Source of the DNA: Diphasiastrum complanatum
Lineage: Eukaryota; Streptophyta; Lycopodiopsida; Lycopodiales; Lycopodiaceae
Direction of reading: 5' to 3'
NCBI GenBank assembly: GCA_029204225.1
Contig: CM055108.1
Span: 5,517,599 to 5,581,598 of the forward strand
DNA length: 64,000 nt
Part shown: positions 43,580-54,895 of the stretch, in pieces
Layout of the letters: the number at the start of each line of letters is the position of its first letter
How positions within the stretch are numbered: position 1 is the first letter of the stretch
The notes under the pieces: generated by a model
The model's input: only the letters and a program-made list of their open reading frames with translations
Database searches by the model: none
Told to the model about the DNA's origin: nothing
Made by a program: the position numbers and the translations under genes

Positions 43580-46500
43580 ATGGAAGTAGCAACTGAGGCG
43601 GAGGATTCAAGCACAGCAAAGTGGTGAACAAAACGTGCAGTCCTGGCGAACCCAAATCAGCAGCAGTCTGCTGGCCTGCCGGTGCCCTCGCGCACCTCCA
43701 GCGGCAGCACGCCCCTAGGCACTCAGCCTGCATCGCCCCCTTCCCCCTCCGGCGCAGCGGCTGACTCAGAGCTGGTACATCACCCCAGCAATCTTCTTTC
43801 TGTCGGATTCAACCAGGATCATGGCTGCTTTGCCTGCGGCACAGACTCAGGGTTTCGGATCTATAATTGCGATCCTTTCAAGGAAACTTTCCGAAGAGAG
43901 TTTAACAATGGAGGAATTGGGCTTGTTGAGATGCTATTCAGGTGTAATATTCTAGCAATTGTTGGGGGAGGTAGCACCCCGCGCTACCCTCTCAACAAGG
44001 TCATGATCTGGGATGACAATCAGAGCAGGTGCATTGGGGAGCTTTCATTTAGGTCTGAGGTCAGAGCAGTGCGGCTGCGGAGGGATCGGATTGTGGTGGT
44101 TCTGGAGCATAAGATTTATGTTTACAATTTTGCAGATTTGAAGCTCCTTCACCAGATTGAGACAATTGCAAACCCAAAAGGCTTGTGTGCTCTGTCACCT
44201 GCGTCTAATTCTTCTGTTCTTGCATGTCCGGGGCTTCATAAGGGACAGGTTCGTGTGGAGCACTATGGTTTGAAGAAGACCAATTTCATTTCAGCCCATG
44301 ACTCAAACCTCGCATGTTTTGCTCTTACCCTAGATGGGCGTATTCTAGCCACGGCCAGCATCAAAGGTACCCTCATCCGGATCTTTAACACACTGGATGG
44401 CACTCGCCTGCAAGAGGTAAGACATTTTGCAAGGCTTCTGGAGCTGTGACTTCTTGCTTTAGATCCTTTGGAAAGGAGCAGATGAGTAAAGCAAGTTGGG
44501 TGTATTTGTTTTCTTTGTCTTTGGCAGGGAATTGTGCACTTATGCCTACTTTTTTTTTTTGAAATGGGTTGTTGCAAAGTTCATTTGATGCTTTGGTTTT
44601 CACAAACAGAAAGTTTGCTTCCCAATTCTGACATTTTCGTCACGAAGAAACTTGGGCAAATTTACATGTAAAGTATTACTCTACACCTTAAACAAGGGCA
44701 AGAGAATTGTACATTGTGTGTGTGTGTGTGTGTGTGTGTGAGAGTGTGTATCCATGCTTGTGTCTTTCTTTTAGTCATTTGTCTTCATTTTTCTAGTTGA
44801 TCCTTTTCATCTCAAGGTTTCTAGTTTCAAATTTCAGAGGACATGTCCTTTAGCTGATCTTGAAGGGCCATATGTTAGTGCAAAATGATTATCCTTGTTC
44901 AGCTTATAAGCTGTTGTGCAACTTAGTGCAATATTTGCAATCTACAACCCGTAGCTTGGAAGTTCCAAAAAGTCGATTTACATGTGTGTCAATTTTGCTT
45001 AGGATTTGAGGCTTATCTTATAAGTTGTTGGCTTTTCTTGAACAAGCACGCCTCATGTTACACTTACGCATTCATGGCCCTTGGCAATCAAATATTCAAT
45101 TTGAGGATTAGATTTTATTCTTTTATTGATGAACGTGCTTTCAAGCTGTTTTTAACTTGTGACAACCCAAGAAACGGTATTCTGAATTCAGAATACCTTC
45201 AATTATGTATAAAGATCTCAATCTTTTAGGTGAAAAAAAAAATCCTCAATTCAACATAAGAGATTTTGAGTACAAAGTTTGACATGAAACAAATTCTAAT
45301 CTCTATTGAGTGCAATGTCTCTTGTGACACCTTTCTTTTCAATTTACGTGAGGGATTCAAAGGACTTGCCTACTTTCCATCCAACTAAGAAAATATTCAA
45401 ACTTGTTATAGATTGTAGGATGTGAATGAATGTTTCCTCAAATTTTGGTTTGAATCTTAAATAGGTTGGCATTGGCAGCTTAGTTCGAATTGGAAAAAAA
45501 AAGTTAGGGCAAATTTTATTTTTTGAAAATTCAATGTATTTTGGATATAATCTCGAGTAAATCAATTGCAAACCTCTCCTATGTTTGATCTAGGCTAGTG
45601 CAAAATTATGATATGATTTAAACTAAATCAATGCAGAGATGGTAGAGCTCTCATTTATTTGATTTATGTGAATTATCCTAGTGTCCAAGGGCCTTCATAT
45701 AGCCATGGGCCTATTTATAGTGTCATAGGGTCCAAATTAGGGATAGGCATATAAGTTGGCTGTTGATGGGTCTTGCTATTGGGACTCGGGTACCTACTCT
45801 TTCTACCCACTACCATGTTTGAGGTTTCGAACCAGTTTTGAAGACTCTTCGATCTTCTCAAATAATAGGTTCAATCTAAGCATTGAGGCCATTGATTTGA
45901 TTCTAAACTTCAAACAATAGGTGTCTTGTTGTCACTGATTAGGTACCTAGTACCGTGTTTCAAAACATTTTCAAAGAGTTTCAATCTTCTTGAGTTGTGA
46001 CCTATAACACTGAGCACTAAGCATCTATCATTCACGAATTGGCAGTCAGGAGATAGGACCCAATTCTATTATCAATGTATGTCACATATGATATGAGCAC
46101 TGCCATGTGTTGAATCTTGCTTCAATGTTGAAGCCTAATTTCACTAATCGATCATCAATAAGTTGTAACTTGTAACCTATGTGTGAAATCTTGTTTTAAA
46201 GTTAAAGCCTAATATCACTAATCAATCATCAGTAAGTTGTAACCTTAGACCCACTATTTGAGTATTTTCAAGAGCTCTTCTGATTTCAAACGTTTTAAGT
46301 TATAACTTGTAACACCAAGTTACACTGAAGCCATTCAACACTCAACATTTATCTATGAGTATATGTTATTTAGGAATCAACAATATGGACTTAGAATTTA
46401 GGACTCAAGAGATAGGATGTATAATCTATTAATTATAGTCTGCACTATACAGAGCTATAATTGCACCATAAGTACTAAATAAGCACTTGACAAAAAAAGA

Positions 46501-49500
46501 AAAAAACTATCCTAAAATGGTTCGATAGCTTGAATTTGGACTAGTCGATTCAAAAACAATTCAAATTGGTAACCGGACCATGATATCGGAATTATGGAAA
46601 TAATTTAAGATAGGAGTGATCTAATCTTATTAAGACCCACACACACACACAACCATGAATTGGTTGAGCAAAAGATTATAACTTAGGTTCACATCAGTAA
46701 GGTTGAAGCTCACTACAATTGATGTGGAGGTGGACGCTAGTCCTCCTTATATAATATTCACCTCGCTCTATCTTAGGCAAAAGCTAATGCTGAAGCAAAA
46801 AAACATATTCGTAAATGTAGTCCCTATAGTAAATGTCCAAGCTAATCACTAAGTCAAGAATTTGAGCCCTATTATAGTTCTCTAGTGCCCTACTACATGC
46901 ACAAAACTTCAACTAACCTGAGAAAAACATAGGCCTTTAAAATAGCACACAGGCAAGGCCTAGAAACATTAGGGGTAAAATAAACATTAATTTCTAACAC
47001 CCCCCTAATGTTTATTTTGTTATCTATTACTCCTAGAAATTCTCTAAATTTCTTAAATTGATTGATACCAAGTCTCTTGTTAAAATTATTTGCAACTTGC
47101 TCTTTTGTAGGATAATAGATAAGCTCAACTTCATGGTTTTGAAGTTTCTCTCTGATGAAATGTTGTTGTACTTCAATATGCTTCAATCGGATTCTTTGCC
47201 AACTTGATGCAACTCTGGTTATCACACCGAAGTACTGTAGGCGTTTCTTGTACCATATAGAGGTCATGTAAAATCCTTCGTACCCGAATTGCTTCACATG
47301 CTGTATTAGTAGTAGCTTGATAGTCTGCCTCTGTAGATGATAATGCTATTCAAGATATTGAACCTGATTCAAGATCAAAAACATATCCTGTTGTATATCT
47401 TTGATTTTTGGTTTGCATTCTGACGTCCCAATTTTTTCAAGAAGTTCGTGTGCATTCTTAGATTGAGAAATAAAGACCATGTTCTACTCTCCATACCTTA
47501 ATCCCTAGAAAGTATTGTAGTGGACCAAAGTCGCTGATGTCAAACTCTGATGAGAGATCTTTCTAAATATTTCGAATCAAAACATGATTAGAACCTATGA
47601 TGATAAGGTCATCAACATACATCACTATGATAATTTGATTATCTTTCACCATAATATAAAGTGTAGGCTCCGCACTACTCCTCTGAAAACCAAGCTCCTC
47701 AAAAGTATGAATCAATCGTCATGTACCATGTTTTGAGTGCTTGTTTGAGTCCATATAAGGCTTTGTCAAGCTTTCAAATGATGTCTTCCTGTCCTTTGAC
47801 TATGTATCCTGTTGGAGCAACTTCTTCCTCTAGAAATCCATTCAGAATGCACTCTCCACATCCATTTGTTGGATATCTCAACCAAATTGAGCCACGAATG
47901 ACAAAAGTGTCCTTATAGTAGTCAACTTTCTTATTGGTGCAAATGTTTCCTCATAGTCAATTCCTTCTTGATGTGCATACCCTTTTGCAACCAACCTTGC
48001 CTTGTGCTTATCATTAGAACCATCTGATTTGTACTTGGTTCTATAACAACCAATAACCTTTTCCCTATTGATAAACGCACAAACCTTCAAGTCTTGTTCT
48101 TCGTAATAGAGTTGTACTCCTCATCCATAGCTTTCCTCCATATTTTCTCTTTTTCAGCTTCTTTGAAAGTAGATGGATCTTTCATATCTAATACCGCAGC
48201 CATGAATGCAAAATGTACATCCTCAAATCGATCCTCATGTCGATCTTGATCCTCATGCTGCTTCTCAAGCCTTGTGGATCTTCTAGCTCCATGTGTGCTT
48301 GACTCTCCCTGTCCTAAGATGACTCCATCTTTGATAGTCTTATAGTACCACCAAGGTAACTTTTTGGTGAATGGTGTAGGATGCTTCTTGCGTGGTGAAG
48401 TCATAAGTATCTCAAGTACTTGACCTCTCTTTCCTTTTTCTTGTCTCTACCAAGGCTTCTCTAGGAAAATGAGCTAGTGTAGGCGATTTGTGTCGATTCA
48501 GCTTTTTGTAAAGGTATATCATCATCTTGCTCCTCACAAGATATTTTTGTATCTTTATGAGATCTTATCTCGTCATCGATAACATCCTTGCTTATAATAG
48601 CCTTCTTTCCCGTAATATCATAAAGCTTGTATCCCTTTTCTTGATCATCATATTCAAGCATCAAACATGTTGCCTTTGAATCTGACTTGCTTCTCATGTC
48701 CTTAGATATTTGACCATATGCAATATTCCCAAACGTTCTCAATTGACTTACATTAGGTTTCTTACATGTATAAGCTTCTTTTGGAGTTTGATTCTCTACC
48801 CATTCAGTAGCATTTCTATTCAAAAGATAAAACACTTTTTGAACTGCTTCACCCCAAAATAAGTTTGGAAGATTCTTACTTTTAAGCAGTTTCCACAATA
48901 AAATGGTTCTTTGTTTTTGAAACTCCATTTTGCTGAGTTGTTTCCGTACTTGCAAATTGTCTCTTTATTCCATTGTCCTTGCAAAACATATAATTTTTTC
49001 AGAAAGTTACTCTTCCCTTTTATTTGAGTGGAGTATCTTTATCTGTCTACCTATTTTTTTCCCACCTATTCCTTAAACCAAGTAAAGCATTTGAATGGCA
49101 CTTTTATTCTTGAGAAATGTTACGAACTCTAAAACCATAAACCGCTAGGTGCTGGTCAAGCACAAGAACTCCAATGCTCCCGTTCCACTCCGCTATAGGA
49201 TCCAATCCAGATCCCCCCTCCGTGCCCTGGCCTGTAACTTGAAACAAGTAGGATCCGACCTCCAACCCTAACAGTGTCCCATACCGCTACTAGAGCTCTC
49301 TCCTACCTCCAGCTAGCTGTCATCCTGGCTATGCACATGCGCACTACCAACCATCTTCTCCTAGGTAGATAGAATGAATGGTAAGTGAGATCTCCTCCCC
49401 TTCTACCTCGAAGGTAGAAGTTTCCATGCCAAGTATATCTCTGATACGACAAGTTTTGGGGAAGAGGGCAATAGTCACGGTTGGATTAAAGATACCTTGT

Positions 49501-51697
49501 GTTTCTTACGGGAAAAAGTTTATGCCAACCATAATTGTGTCATTTAGCAAGGCATTAGTTTTTTGTTAGTTTTGAAAAAAGGAAGGAAAAAGCTCCTATC
49601 TTGTGTTTTTTGTAAAAACAAAAAGTGCTAGCCCTTATTTGATTTATAGATCATGCATAAAAGAATCGTTTTTCTTCAGCGTTTCTACACCAGAAACGCT
49701 TTTCTGGGAACGTTTTTGCCCAGAAATGCGTTTTTGGGCAACTATGGACCAGTCAGTCATAGTTTCTAAGGGCTCGAGTTTTCCTAAGTATGGTCAATGT
49801 CTATGCGTATTTGCGAGACCCAATAATATTCTAAATAGCTGAAAAATGTCTTCTAATAAATGTCAATCATAAAGGGTGGATCCCAATGCCCAAATTTTTG
49901 ACCATCTTGACAATGACAAATAATAAGAAGCAATGAAATGTGGAGCTAAGGTCCACATGACTATTCACAACAATTTGCCCATAACTCTCCCCCCTCAAAA
50001 GGACAGTGCCCTTTTGATCAATTCAGTGATGAAGAGAGGGTGGTATGAGGCTGATAACAATTAATGTCAAAGTAACATAACATGGCTATTAAATGTAATC
50101 TCCAAATTTACTCACATCTAACCATCAATGTGTGAAAGTGGTTTTTGGCCAGATGTGGATCATCTTTCCATATTGGCTAGAATGGTGGACAAATGGCCAT
50201 GATGTCTCAGATTTGCACTAGCTCAGCAAAGAACCTTGGAGTCTGGACATCTTACATATAGCTTGCAGAGACAAAGCATTCCATCATGAATATATGATCC
50301 CTGGGTTGCGTTTTGCACCAACTGCATAAACTGTGGAACCAATCTCCTCTACTGCTTTTCCTTTTATTGCATACTAGTTTGAAAACCTCTTGAGCACACA
50401 TTGTGTCTGATTGCTCCCATAAAAGCAGCATCTCTAAGCCATCATTCAAGTGGAAGAGATTGTTCTATGCTCTTCACCAAAATCATTTCTGATGTGCATT
50501 AATGGACAAAGAGAACAATGAATTATATATATGTTGGTTTTTTAGGTACAAAACGAGCATCATCTCTGTATGTACGGAACGATACACGGCCCTTCGCAAC
50601 AGTCGGAATGGGATTCTATGTTTTCTGTGCTGAATATAGCTGATTTTAGTATTCCTGCTGGATTGATATGAATGATGGATGTTGCTTACATTGTTACTTT
50701 ATTGGTGTTGGTGACTCTTTTCATTGGGATTCTACCTTTTTATATTCATTTAGCCTGAAATCGATTGGTATGTAACTGTAGGTTTCTGTGTGTTGGTTCT
50801 GTTGTCTCTCCACTCTTGTTTATACTTGTTAAGATATGCGTTAGTTTGAACTTTGACATGTTTACATTGTTTTATGCTTTGAATGAAAATCTAATTAGTC
50901 TTCTGGACCTACTAGCTCCGTCGTGGTGCAGATAGAGCAGAAATATACAGCATTTCCTTCTCTGCTAGCGCACAGTGGCTTGCTCTATCAAGTGATAAAG
51001 GAACGGTGCATGTTTTCAGTTTGAATGCTCCAGCAGCTACAGAGGATGCTCATGTGCTTGATAGTGCTCAAGTTGTCCCTGTGACAAGTAACCAAGGATC
51101 AACTAATACTGTTGTGAATGGCAATGGCAGTCCAGTTGCAGGCACCAGTCCCTTAACATTTCCTACTGGAAATCCGAGTTCCTCTTTATCTTTTATGAGA
51201 GGTTTGGTTCCAAACCAATTCATCTATACTTGAGATGCTATCCTGGCATGGCTTAATAGGAACAGTAGGAAGGTATTGATTCTATGTTTGGACCAGCATA
51301 CTTTATAGCTTAGGAAGTTATTAGCCAGATATCTCACTTTTATGGGTCTTCAAAAAATGAAAGGTCATGGCAAAATTTAGGTGGCTCAGTTGATCCTACA
51401 CTATATTGTTACAACTGCGTAGTCAATAGAATTTTCTTGTCAGTTGAATGTTTATATACCAACAGAATCTTGGGTCAGATTAACATATTGAGTTAACTTG
51501 CTTGTGTACAGTCATAGCTATGAGGAGATCATTTCTCTTTTTTAACGGGGAACTGATAAATTGCAAGACCTACCTCTGGAGTATCTTAACTGCAATACTA
51601 GATTAACCAAGAAAACTTGAGAAACTTAGCTACGGCAAACATCAAACAGAAGGAAATTGCTTAAGCACCTCACAACACCAAAACTTAGAAGAGAGAA

Positions 51698-51743
<46 letters not shown>

Positions 51744-54700
51744 AGAGAAGTGGGGGGTCCTCCAAGTCCTCTATGAGGCAAGCACCTCATGTCCATGCAT
51801 GGAATGTATAGTTGTTAACCATATGAGTGGGCTACTTGGCCAAGTGGGCCACTTGCACTAACTTAGTCAAGTTACAAACAAGGGGCCCATGTATTTATCC
51901 AATAAGATGCCCCATGAGTAATGTACAACTTATAATAACATTAGTGCTTAGCCAAAGGGGTAAAATAGGCATTACTCTTCAACACTCACCCTTAATGGCA
52001 ATTTTATTTAAATTAACACCTAAGAATGTTTTGAACTTTCGAAGCTTATCTTTACTAAGTGGTTCAATAAAGATATCAACAATTTGACTGTTGGTGTTGC
52101 AATATTTTGGCTCAATCTCACCGTTGTGCACTTTCTCTCGTTATAAAGTTTTTGTCCACCTTTATATGTTTGGTCCATGCATGGTAGATTGGATTTCTTG
52201 CAATCTGAATGAAACTATGGTTATCGTACTTGAGCAATCTGCATATCATCACGTAGGCGTCGTAATTAAATAGCTTCACAGACAGTCGTCGTAGTCGCCC
52301 TATACTCAATTTGTTAGATGAGAAGCAATAGTGGGCTGCTTCTTGCTACACCAAGAAATGGCCCTTGAACCTAGGCTAAAGCAGTAGCCCGTCGTCGATC
52401 TCCGATCTTCTTTATCACTTGCCCAATCCAAATATCACTGAGCGGATTGCAGAAGTTAGAAATCCTGTTGTAACATGTTTTAGAAGCAAGAAGAATGAAG
52501 CGCATTAGTGACCAGTTGAGGGAAAGAGAATCTTCAATGCTTAGTTGAGCAAGCTTGATTGAATCCAAGGCTGTAGACGTGCAGTTGACTACTCAGTAAT
52601 GAGTTGAGTGAATCTTGTAGCGAATTATCCTGAAGTGTGATGGCAGACGATGGGCTGATGGCAGTCAATGGCCCATTGGCACTGGGCAAATGGTTTTTGG
52701 CAAGTGATGGCACAATGGCAGACATGACGTATGAGACTGTAAGCTGGCCCGATGGAGATTGTAGTGCTGGCTCGATGGCAAAATATAGTGAGGGAAGACT
52801 ATAACATTAGCTCGATTGAAGGCTCAATGGTTGATGATGATTCGATGATGAGATTGATGTCACAAAGGTTTAGAATTGCTATCCGTACCTCAAGATGAGG
52901 ATGTTTATACATTCCTCTACGAGGATGCTCTCCTATTTGCAGGTTAGAAACTTACAAGTTACAACTTATAAATTAGTTATTGACGTCAGACAACTGACAA
53001 GTCTAGAGTCTAGACATTATTGAAACTGTTGTAAGTTGAAAGTTTTTAAATTATCGTTTCTAATTCCTAATTCCAATTCCCTATGTGGATTGTGTAGGAC
53101 CTAGCACTCGAGGAGCTTCACGTAGGATCAGGATGCAGTTCGGAGTCTTTAGGCTCTCGTCCTCCTTGATGGCGGTCTCGTGCAGTACTTGCAGTTTGGA
53201 TGAGACTTAGGAGACTCCAGGCAGTCATGCAGAGGAGGGTGATATAGAGTCCTATGACTCGGATGAGCAGTCTCAAAAGAGTGGTGATGATGAGGAGCCA
53301 GAGGCTCTCATTGTACAGGAAACTCTCTCGAGGGCGATGACGTCTAGGCGATTATTGGAGGTCATGGCCGATGGCCTCCAGGTGCCGGTTAACCACAAGA
53401 GACCGAACGATTCTCGTTCCACCCGCCGTAGGACCTAATCCGGGTCCACCCTCCGTGCCTTGGCCTGTGACCGTATCAAGTGGGATCCGACTTCCATCCT
53501 AGACGGCGTCCCATACCACCGCCTAGGCTCTCAGCCATCTCCTGCGTCAAGCTAGCATACATCCTGGCCGTGCACAGTGCACACGCTCTCCATCACCTCC
53601 TCCTAGGTAGATAGAGACTCCAAGCCATGTGCACACCTAGATCTGACACGTGGCAACCATGTAGGTTCACGAGTCACCGGTCAAGTCTACAGGCCCAGTC
53701 ATCGTCCAGTCTCAAGTTTAGGGTTGGGACCCAAGGGAGTTGGGTCCCTAAGATTCCCTCTTCCTTAAAAAATTCCTTATTGGCTACTTTCTTATTCTGT
53801 ATGATGTGTGGCTGCTCAATTAGGCAGCTCTCCACTTTTGTGGGTGAGATATAGTTCTTGTCACAAGTCTCATTATAGCTGAGGGGGTTTTAGTGTGCTT
53901 TTTTAGTCATAAAGGATGAAGTATATTTATTTAATCAGTTATTTTTCAATTCAAGCACTGTGCTCCCCTTTGCTTACCTCTTCTGGGATGGCTGCCACTA
54001 GTGATGTCTTTTATCAGTTTGTCTCATCCTACTTGTTTTCTATGACATGAGGCACATACTATTATTGTGCTGATAGTCTAATGTGTAAATTGTCACAGCT
54101 AGAAGTTTAGAGCTTCGTTGTAGCATATTTAGAGCCAATAGCACAAGTTAACAGCAAACAAATGACAAGCAATCAATAATGGCATTTTTATTCAGAATCA
54201 TGAGAAGAGTGAGCTAACATAGGCCCAAACTAAGTCGATAAAGGTTGACTTCGATACCTTTTAGATTTCTTAGATAAGTTGTCAGACTTTTGGGCTTGAA
54301 GCAGTTGAAAGTAAATATGGAGCGATGATCTTTATGTTTCGTTCCAATCATGTGTTCTTTTTATTCTATGGTCATCATCTGTACATCATTTTACTAAAAT
54401 TTTCTACTGAGATAGTGAGTTGTTTTTCCAGGAGTACTGCCAAGATACTTTAGTTCTGAGTGGTCATTTGCTCAATATCGGCTACCCAATGAAACCCGTG
54501 CAATTGTAGCATTTGGACCTCAGAAAAATACGGTGGTGATTGTTGGTACAGATGGAAGGTACTTTTGTTTGATCTTTCGAAGTTTGAATTTTCAATCTAG
54601 TAGTTTTGTGTAATTTTTTTAAGCTTAATAGAAGTATTGTGCTGGTGTTGGTTATTCTTCATGAATGTGCCACTTTTTTTGAGCAGCTGTGATTCCATGC

Positions 54701-54895
54701 TTTGAGTGGCCTTTTATAATGTGATGATTAATAGAAGTTCGAGTTGAACTGGGAAGAATTATGATTTATGTTTATGTCAAATTGCCTTTTGATGGCAGCT
54801 TCTATCGGTGTGTCTTTGATCCTCTTCACGGTGGTGAGATGGTACAACAAGAGTACACGAAATTTATGAGATCGGAGGAAGAGGATGTGGCATAG
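43580..54895 (+). CDS. ATG18: ATG18/WIPI-like PROPPIN, autophagy (four exons)
   Basis: This is a phosphoinositide-binding seven-bladed beta-propeller closest to plant ATG18a. In known family members it binds PI3P on the isolation membrane and, with ATG2, supports autophagosome formation. The coding exons are (about 43628)-44416, 50916-51201, 54432-54558 and 54799-54895, with GT-AG introns in phases 0, 1 and 2. From 43682 the joined length is 414 residues, normal for the family. Visible hallmarks are [61 protein letters not shown] and [13 protein letters not shown], then [12 protein letters not shown]. The LRRG is the lipid-binding L/FRRG motif and lies exactly at the exon 1/2 join. The long linker after ...[10 protein letters not shown] fits the variable 6CD loop. 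The start is unresolved: ATG 43580 is in frame, but TGA at 43625 intervenes. Confidence 0.93.
43628..44416 (+). CDS. ATG18: ATG18 exon 1 coding part
   Basis: Open from just after the TGA at 43625-43627 to the donor GAG|GTAAGA at 44416/44417. The first 35 or so residues are Ser/Pro/Ala-rich and unconserved. Blades 1-5 follow, ending [17 protein letters not shown]. There is no ATG in this frame before 43929, which is already inside the propeller, so initiation must be at a non-AUG codon, in an unseen upstream exon, or at 43580 with the TGA bypassed or erroneous. Confidence 0.9.
46893..48995 (-). pseudogene. copia integrase-RT-RNase H remnant in ATG18 intron 1
   Basis: In minus-strand order: integrase [11 protein letters not shown] and [12 protein letters not shown] (about 48995-48910); [17 protein letters not shown] and [20 protein letters not shown] (48955-48461); linker and RT start [16 protein letters not shown] and [20 protein letters not shown] (48404-47878); RNase [18 protein letters not shown] and [12 protein letters not shown] (47297-47040). 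A purine-rich CATTAGGGGGG and an LTR start TGTTAGAAATTAATG lie at 47010-46990. The LTR's far end was not found, and the 5' half of the element is missing. Its orientation is opposite to the host gene. Confidence 0.88.
49150..49380. repeat. Dispersed repeat, copy in intron 1
   Basis: Shares TCCGTGCCCTGGCCTGT, GTCCCATACCGC, CATCCTGGC and CTCCTAGGTAGATAGA with 53395-53615 in intron 2, same orientation. It is moderately diverged. It is not coding and its class is not identified (TRIM, SINE or gypsy leader are possible). Confidence 0.8.
50916..51201 (+). CDS. ATG18: ATG18 exon 2
   Basis: Acceptor TACTAG|CTCCGT and donor AGAG|GTTTGG. It begins with LRRGAD (the L/FRRG motif), continues [20 protein letters not shown] and KGTVHVF (blade 6), and ends in a Ser/Thr/Pro-rich loop and SSSLSFMRG. 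It is 286 bp and leaves phase 1. Confidence 0.93.
51704..51738. repeat. (GA)n microsatellite, about 35 bp
   Basis: A GA run in intron 2, followed by GAAGAGAGAGAAG. Confidence 0.95.
51985..52380 (-). pseudogene. copia RNase H remnant in ATG18 intron 2
   Basis: The minus strand encodes [20 protein letters not shown] and [11 protein letters not shown], the end of copia RNase H. CATTAAGGGTGAG and an LTR start TGTTGAAGAGTAATG follow at 51984 downward. The LTR start resembles that of the intron 1 element (both share TATTTTACCCC shortly inside). Antisense to the gene. Confidence 0.8.
53395..53615. repeat. Dispersed repeat, copy in intron 2
   Basis: Partner of 49150-49380. It is preceded by an unassigned 300-bp stretch with an acidic reading (GATGATGAGGAGCCAGAGG), perhaps part of the same element. 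Confidence 0.8.
54432..54558 (+). CDS. ATG18: ATG18 exon 3
   Basis: Acceptor TTCCAG|GAGTAC and donor GAAG|GTACTT. It encodes [18 protein letters not shown] and [16 protein letters not shown] (blade 7). It is 127 bp, phase 1 in and phase 2 out. Confidence 0.93.
54799..54895 (+). CDS. ATG18: ATG18 exon 4 with stop
   Basis: Acceptor GGCAG|CTTCTA. It encodes [20 protein letters not shown] and a short acidic tail, then TAG at 54893-54895. This closes the propeller at the position usual for plant ATG18. Confidence 0.93.

Larger units (their letters stand above)
44417..50915 (+). other. ATG18 intron 1 (6,499 bp)
   Basis: Donor GTAAGA, acceptor TACTAG. It contains a (TG)n run near 44714-44740, an antisense copia remnant (46893-48995), and one copy of a dispersed repeat (about 49150-49380). 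The rest is unassigned AT-rich sequence (44740-46890 and 49380-50900). A small inverted repeat TTGCCCA...TGGGCAA lies near 49717-49742. Confidence 0.88.
51202..54431 (+). other. ATG18 intron 2 (3,230 bp)
   Basis: Donor GTTTGG, acceptor TTCCAG. It holds a GA tract (51704-51738), an antisense copia RNase H remnant (51985-52380), a stretch with repeated GATGGCA phrases (52630-52790), and the second copy of the dispersed repeat (53395-53615). A TAG-type stop follows 30 bp into the intron, so retention would truncate the protein. Confidence 0.88.

Noticed and set aside
43624-43660. A 37-bp intron (GTGAAC...AATCAG) that would remove the ATG18 in-frame TGA
   Set aside because: Shorter than plant spliceosomes normally handle, so not used to fix the start.
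43500-43733. Minus-strand Cys/Ala-rich frame over the ATG18 start
   Set aside because: Shadow of the GC-rich first exon on the opposite strand.
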